Assembly (NCBI GenBank): GCA_964418255.1
Contig: CAYQKV010000002.1
Location: 1-64,000, forward strand
Direction: 5' to 3'
Length of the DNA stretch: 64,000 nucleotides
DNA from: CAG-1782 sp964418255
GTDB lineage: Bacteria > Bacillota > Clostridia > Christensenellales > DTU072
The first letter of the stretch is position 1; each line of letters opens with the position of its first letter. Below are positions 62,580-64,000 of this stretch, piece after piece. The position numbers were made by a program, and so were the translations under genes. The notes below the pieces were generated by a model that did no database searches, was not told the DNA's origin, and saw nothing but the letters and a program-made list of their open reading frames with translations.

Positions 62580-63185
62580 ATGGAAAATGAAAAAAATTTA
62601 AGTAAAGACGATATTCTTACGATTTACATCGACACGGATAAAAACGACTATTTCAAGTGCAGTATGTACTATATGCGCAGATTTTTCGGTATTAGGGAAA
62701 TCGTTCTTCTCGCGCTTTTGCTCGGGATAGGGCTCGCGCTGTTTTTCCTTATGGCGCAGCTTTTTATACTCATACTGTTCGCCGTATGCGTATTGCTTAT
62801 TCTGATTGCTTTCGTCCTATTTCTCATTACGAGCGTAGGCGGGTATAAAGTCGATATGGAGAAACGAGGAATAACCAAACAGAAACTCGAATTCGGCGAA
62901 GACGCGCTTTTAGTCACCAATTTAGACGCGAAAGGGAACCCGATTTACATAGAAACTCATCCTTACGAGCGAATTGAAAAGGTCTCAATCAAGAAAAAAA
63001 GAATTTATATCTACGCGCAGGTATCGGTTTTTTATTATATTTGGGCGAAAAATTACGAGCCGCAAGTATGCGACGAAATCGTGAGTTTGCTCAGAAAAAA
63101 GTTAAAACCCGAGGTCTTCAAAATCAAGAAAAAAGTGCGCGCATTGCCGAAAAAGAAGAAACTTTCTTTGGAAGAAGAAGATTGA
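62580..63185 (+). CDS. Two-helix membrane protein with basic C-terminus, unknown
   Basis: A 201-residue product. A soluble start of about 35 residues is followed by two adjoining helices (about 40-88). A domain of strands follows (GGYKVDMEKRGITKQKLEFGEDALLVTNLD cut here to GGYKVDMEKRG and FGEDALLVTNL). The tail is rich in Lys. The plan, two helices then a PH-like beta domain, recalls YcxB-type proteins, but I cannot confirm that. Leaderless start. A strong terminator follows. Confidence 0.75.
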   Translation: MENEKNLSKDDILTIYIDTDKNDYFKCSMYYMRRFFGIREIVLLALLLGIGLALFFLMAQLFILILFAVCVLLILIAFVLFLITSVGGYKVDMEKRGITKQKLEFGEDALLVTNLDAKGNPIYIETHPYERIEKVSIKKKRIYIYAQVSVFYYIWAKNYEPQVCDEIVSLLRKKLKPEVFKIKKKVRALPKKKKLSLEEED

Positions 63186-63210
63186 AAATCGGCGAAAAAA
63201 CGTTAATTTG

Positions 63211-63240
63211 CCCCGAACCGAGTTCGGGGTTTTTCTTTTT
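63211..63240 (+). terminator. Intrinsic terminator after the 62580 gene
   Basis: CCCCGAAC (63211-63218), loop CGA, GTTCGGGG (63222-63229), then TTTTTCTTTTT. Confidence 0.93.
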
Positions 63241-63287
63241 ACCGAGCAATCGTTATCTTTAACGCAAGATAAATTTGGGAATACCCC

Positions 63288-63316
63288 TTGCAATAAGCGC
63301 ACGCTTGTGGTATATT
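63288..63316 (+). promoter_or_regulatory. Promoter of the 63439 lipoprotein gene
   Basis: TTGCAA (63288-63293) and TATATT (63311-63316) with a 17-base spacer. The predicted leader is about 115 nt. Confidence 0.7.
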
Positions 63317-63438
63317 ATATATAACTGTTTTTGTATTATGGCGCGTGAGGCTTTCGCGCGCACGTATACAAGAGCGGGGGCGACGTGAAAACCAAGCGTC
63401 GCAAGCAAACGAAATGCGTAAATGGAGGTTTCGCAAAA

Positions 63439-64000
63439 ATGAAAAAAACGGGTGCAGGAAGATACGGAGCGTTAGGCGTTATCGCGCTGGCTCTGATAAT
63501 CGTCTTTTCCGTAATGGCTCTGACGGGTTGTCTTTTCAACAAAGACGACGGCGTCGTGACAGGGATTTCCGTCAAGGAAAGTTCGGTTAAGGGCTATTAT
63601 GTAGTCGGAGAGTTCGACATCACGTCGGTGCTTATCGACGTCGCTTACGACAACGGCGACGTCAACAGTATCAACGTAACGAAGTCGATGCTTACGACCG
63701 AGGCGGCGAATTCGCTCAAAACGGCGGGCGAAAAGAACGTGACGATTACTTACAAGGGAAAGACGGCGGTGCTTTCGATTTATCTCGTCGATGACGGTTC
63801 GGAAATAGCGTGCGTTACGTTCAACGGGTTCAGCGGACAGGAGCTGGGTAAAAAATATACCCTCGCGGGAGGTTCGGTGGAAGCCGTCGCGGCGCCCGAA
63901 GTCGAAGGACAGAGGTTTATAGGTTGGGTCGACGCGCAAGGAAATATCGTGGATTTGACGAAAGTTTCCGGGTCGATTACCGTAACCGCGCAGTACTCGG
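63439..64000 (+). CDS. Lipoprotein with Ig-like and InlB-type repeats (3' partial)
   Basis: The frame opens at ATG 63439, with GGAGG at 63424-63428, and runs past the window end with no stop, 187 codons so far. The signal peptide ends in MALTGC, a clear lipobox, with Cys31 the lipid site. Then come GISVKESSVKGYYVVGEFD-type bacterial Ig-like sequence (about 40-115) and an InlB-type repeat with GQRFIGWVD (near 160). It resembles the lipoprotein at 30096 in plan. It is probably a large surface protein; its C-terminal domain is outside the window. Confidence 0.85.
   Translation, partial: MKKTGAGRYGALGVIALALIIVFSVMALTGCLFNKDDGVVTGISVKESSVKGYYVVGEFDITSVLIDVAYDNGDVNSINVTKSMLTTEAANSLKTAGEKNVTITYKGKTAVLSIYLVDDGSEIACVTFNGFSGQELGKKYTLAGGSVEAVAAPEVEGQRFIGWVDAQGNIVDLTKVSGSITVTAQYS

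Overview
The window looks like a chromosomal segment of an uncultured, gut-type, spore-forming low-GC-lineage Firmicute (Clostridia in the broad sense). The evidence is a GerA-type germinant receptor operon, a CwlD-type cortex amidase, AddAB instead of RecBCD, a Firmicutes-type class III fructose bisphosphatase, strong AGGAGG ribosome sites and near-consensus sigma-A promoters with 17-bp spacers. The genus cannot be fixed from sequence alone. A glutaminyl-tRNA synthetase is present, which many Firmicutes lack.

Layout. 1-1454: 3' part of a repeat-rich surface protein ending in a DUF6273-like domain. 1666-6535: rpsL-rpsG-fusA-tuf with a consensus promoter, a long structured leader and a strong terminator. 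6546-7461: three tandem copies of a dispersed structured repeat (called A here) plus two palindromic B elements. 7527-11478: a cysteine-rich small protein divergent from the germination operon. 11531-17948: addB-addA. 18193-21351: membrane protein, acetyltransferase, glnS. 21547-29968: an unrecognised cluster of nine genes (two zinc-ribbon proteins, one tiny acidic protein, six multi-pass membrane proteins) followed by an acyl carrier protein. 30096-41206: transglutaminase-like lipoprotein, DUF3267-like zincin, fbp, then smpB-metY-metA-recF-argS. 41742-46804 (minus): cysS, cysE and three membrane proteins. 47125-53980: CvpA-like protein, tcdA, metF, a free-standing MetH reactivation domain, metH, then an acyl-CoA ligase behind a valine-rich leader peptide and attenuator. 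54438-64000: ychF, uppP, a DnaA-box cluster, cwlD, a MarR-regulated heterodimeric ABC exporter, a membrane protein and the start of a lipoprotein.

How the genes fit together. Sulfur and methionine metabolism is spread over the window. CysE makes O-acetylserine. MetA has the acetyl-CoA-specific Glu111 and MetY does direct sulfhydrylation. MetF, a split MetH and its activation protein finish methionine. The ligase at 52340 is probably controlled by valine supply, because a 19-codon leader with seven Val codons sits in front of mutually exclusive antiterminator and terminator helices. That would fit activation of branched short-chain acids for valine synthesis.

The most unusual features are four. 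First, the valine attenuator. Second, the A/B repeat family, whose A units lie just downstream of a stop codon or terminator in the direction of the upstream gene and keep five or more hairpins through compensatory changes. Third, the 21.5-29.7 kb cluster, four of whose proteins share a QP-x3-VP(Y/M) motif. Fourth, three promoters placed so close to the ATG that leaderless mRNAs are expected. All functional statements rest on reading the sequence and recalled family knowledge; no database search was run.
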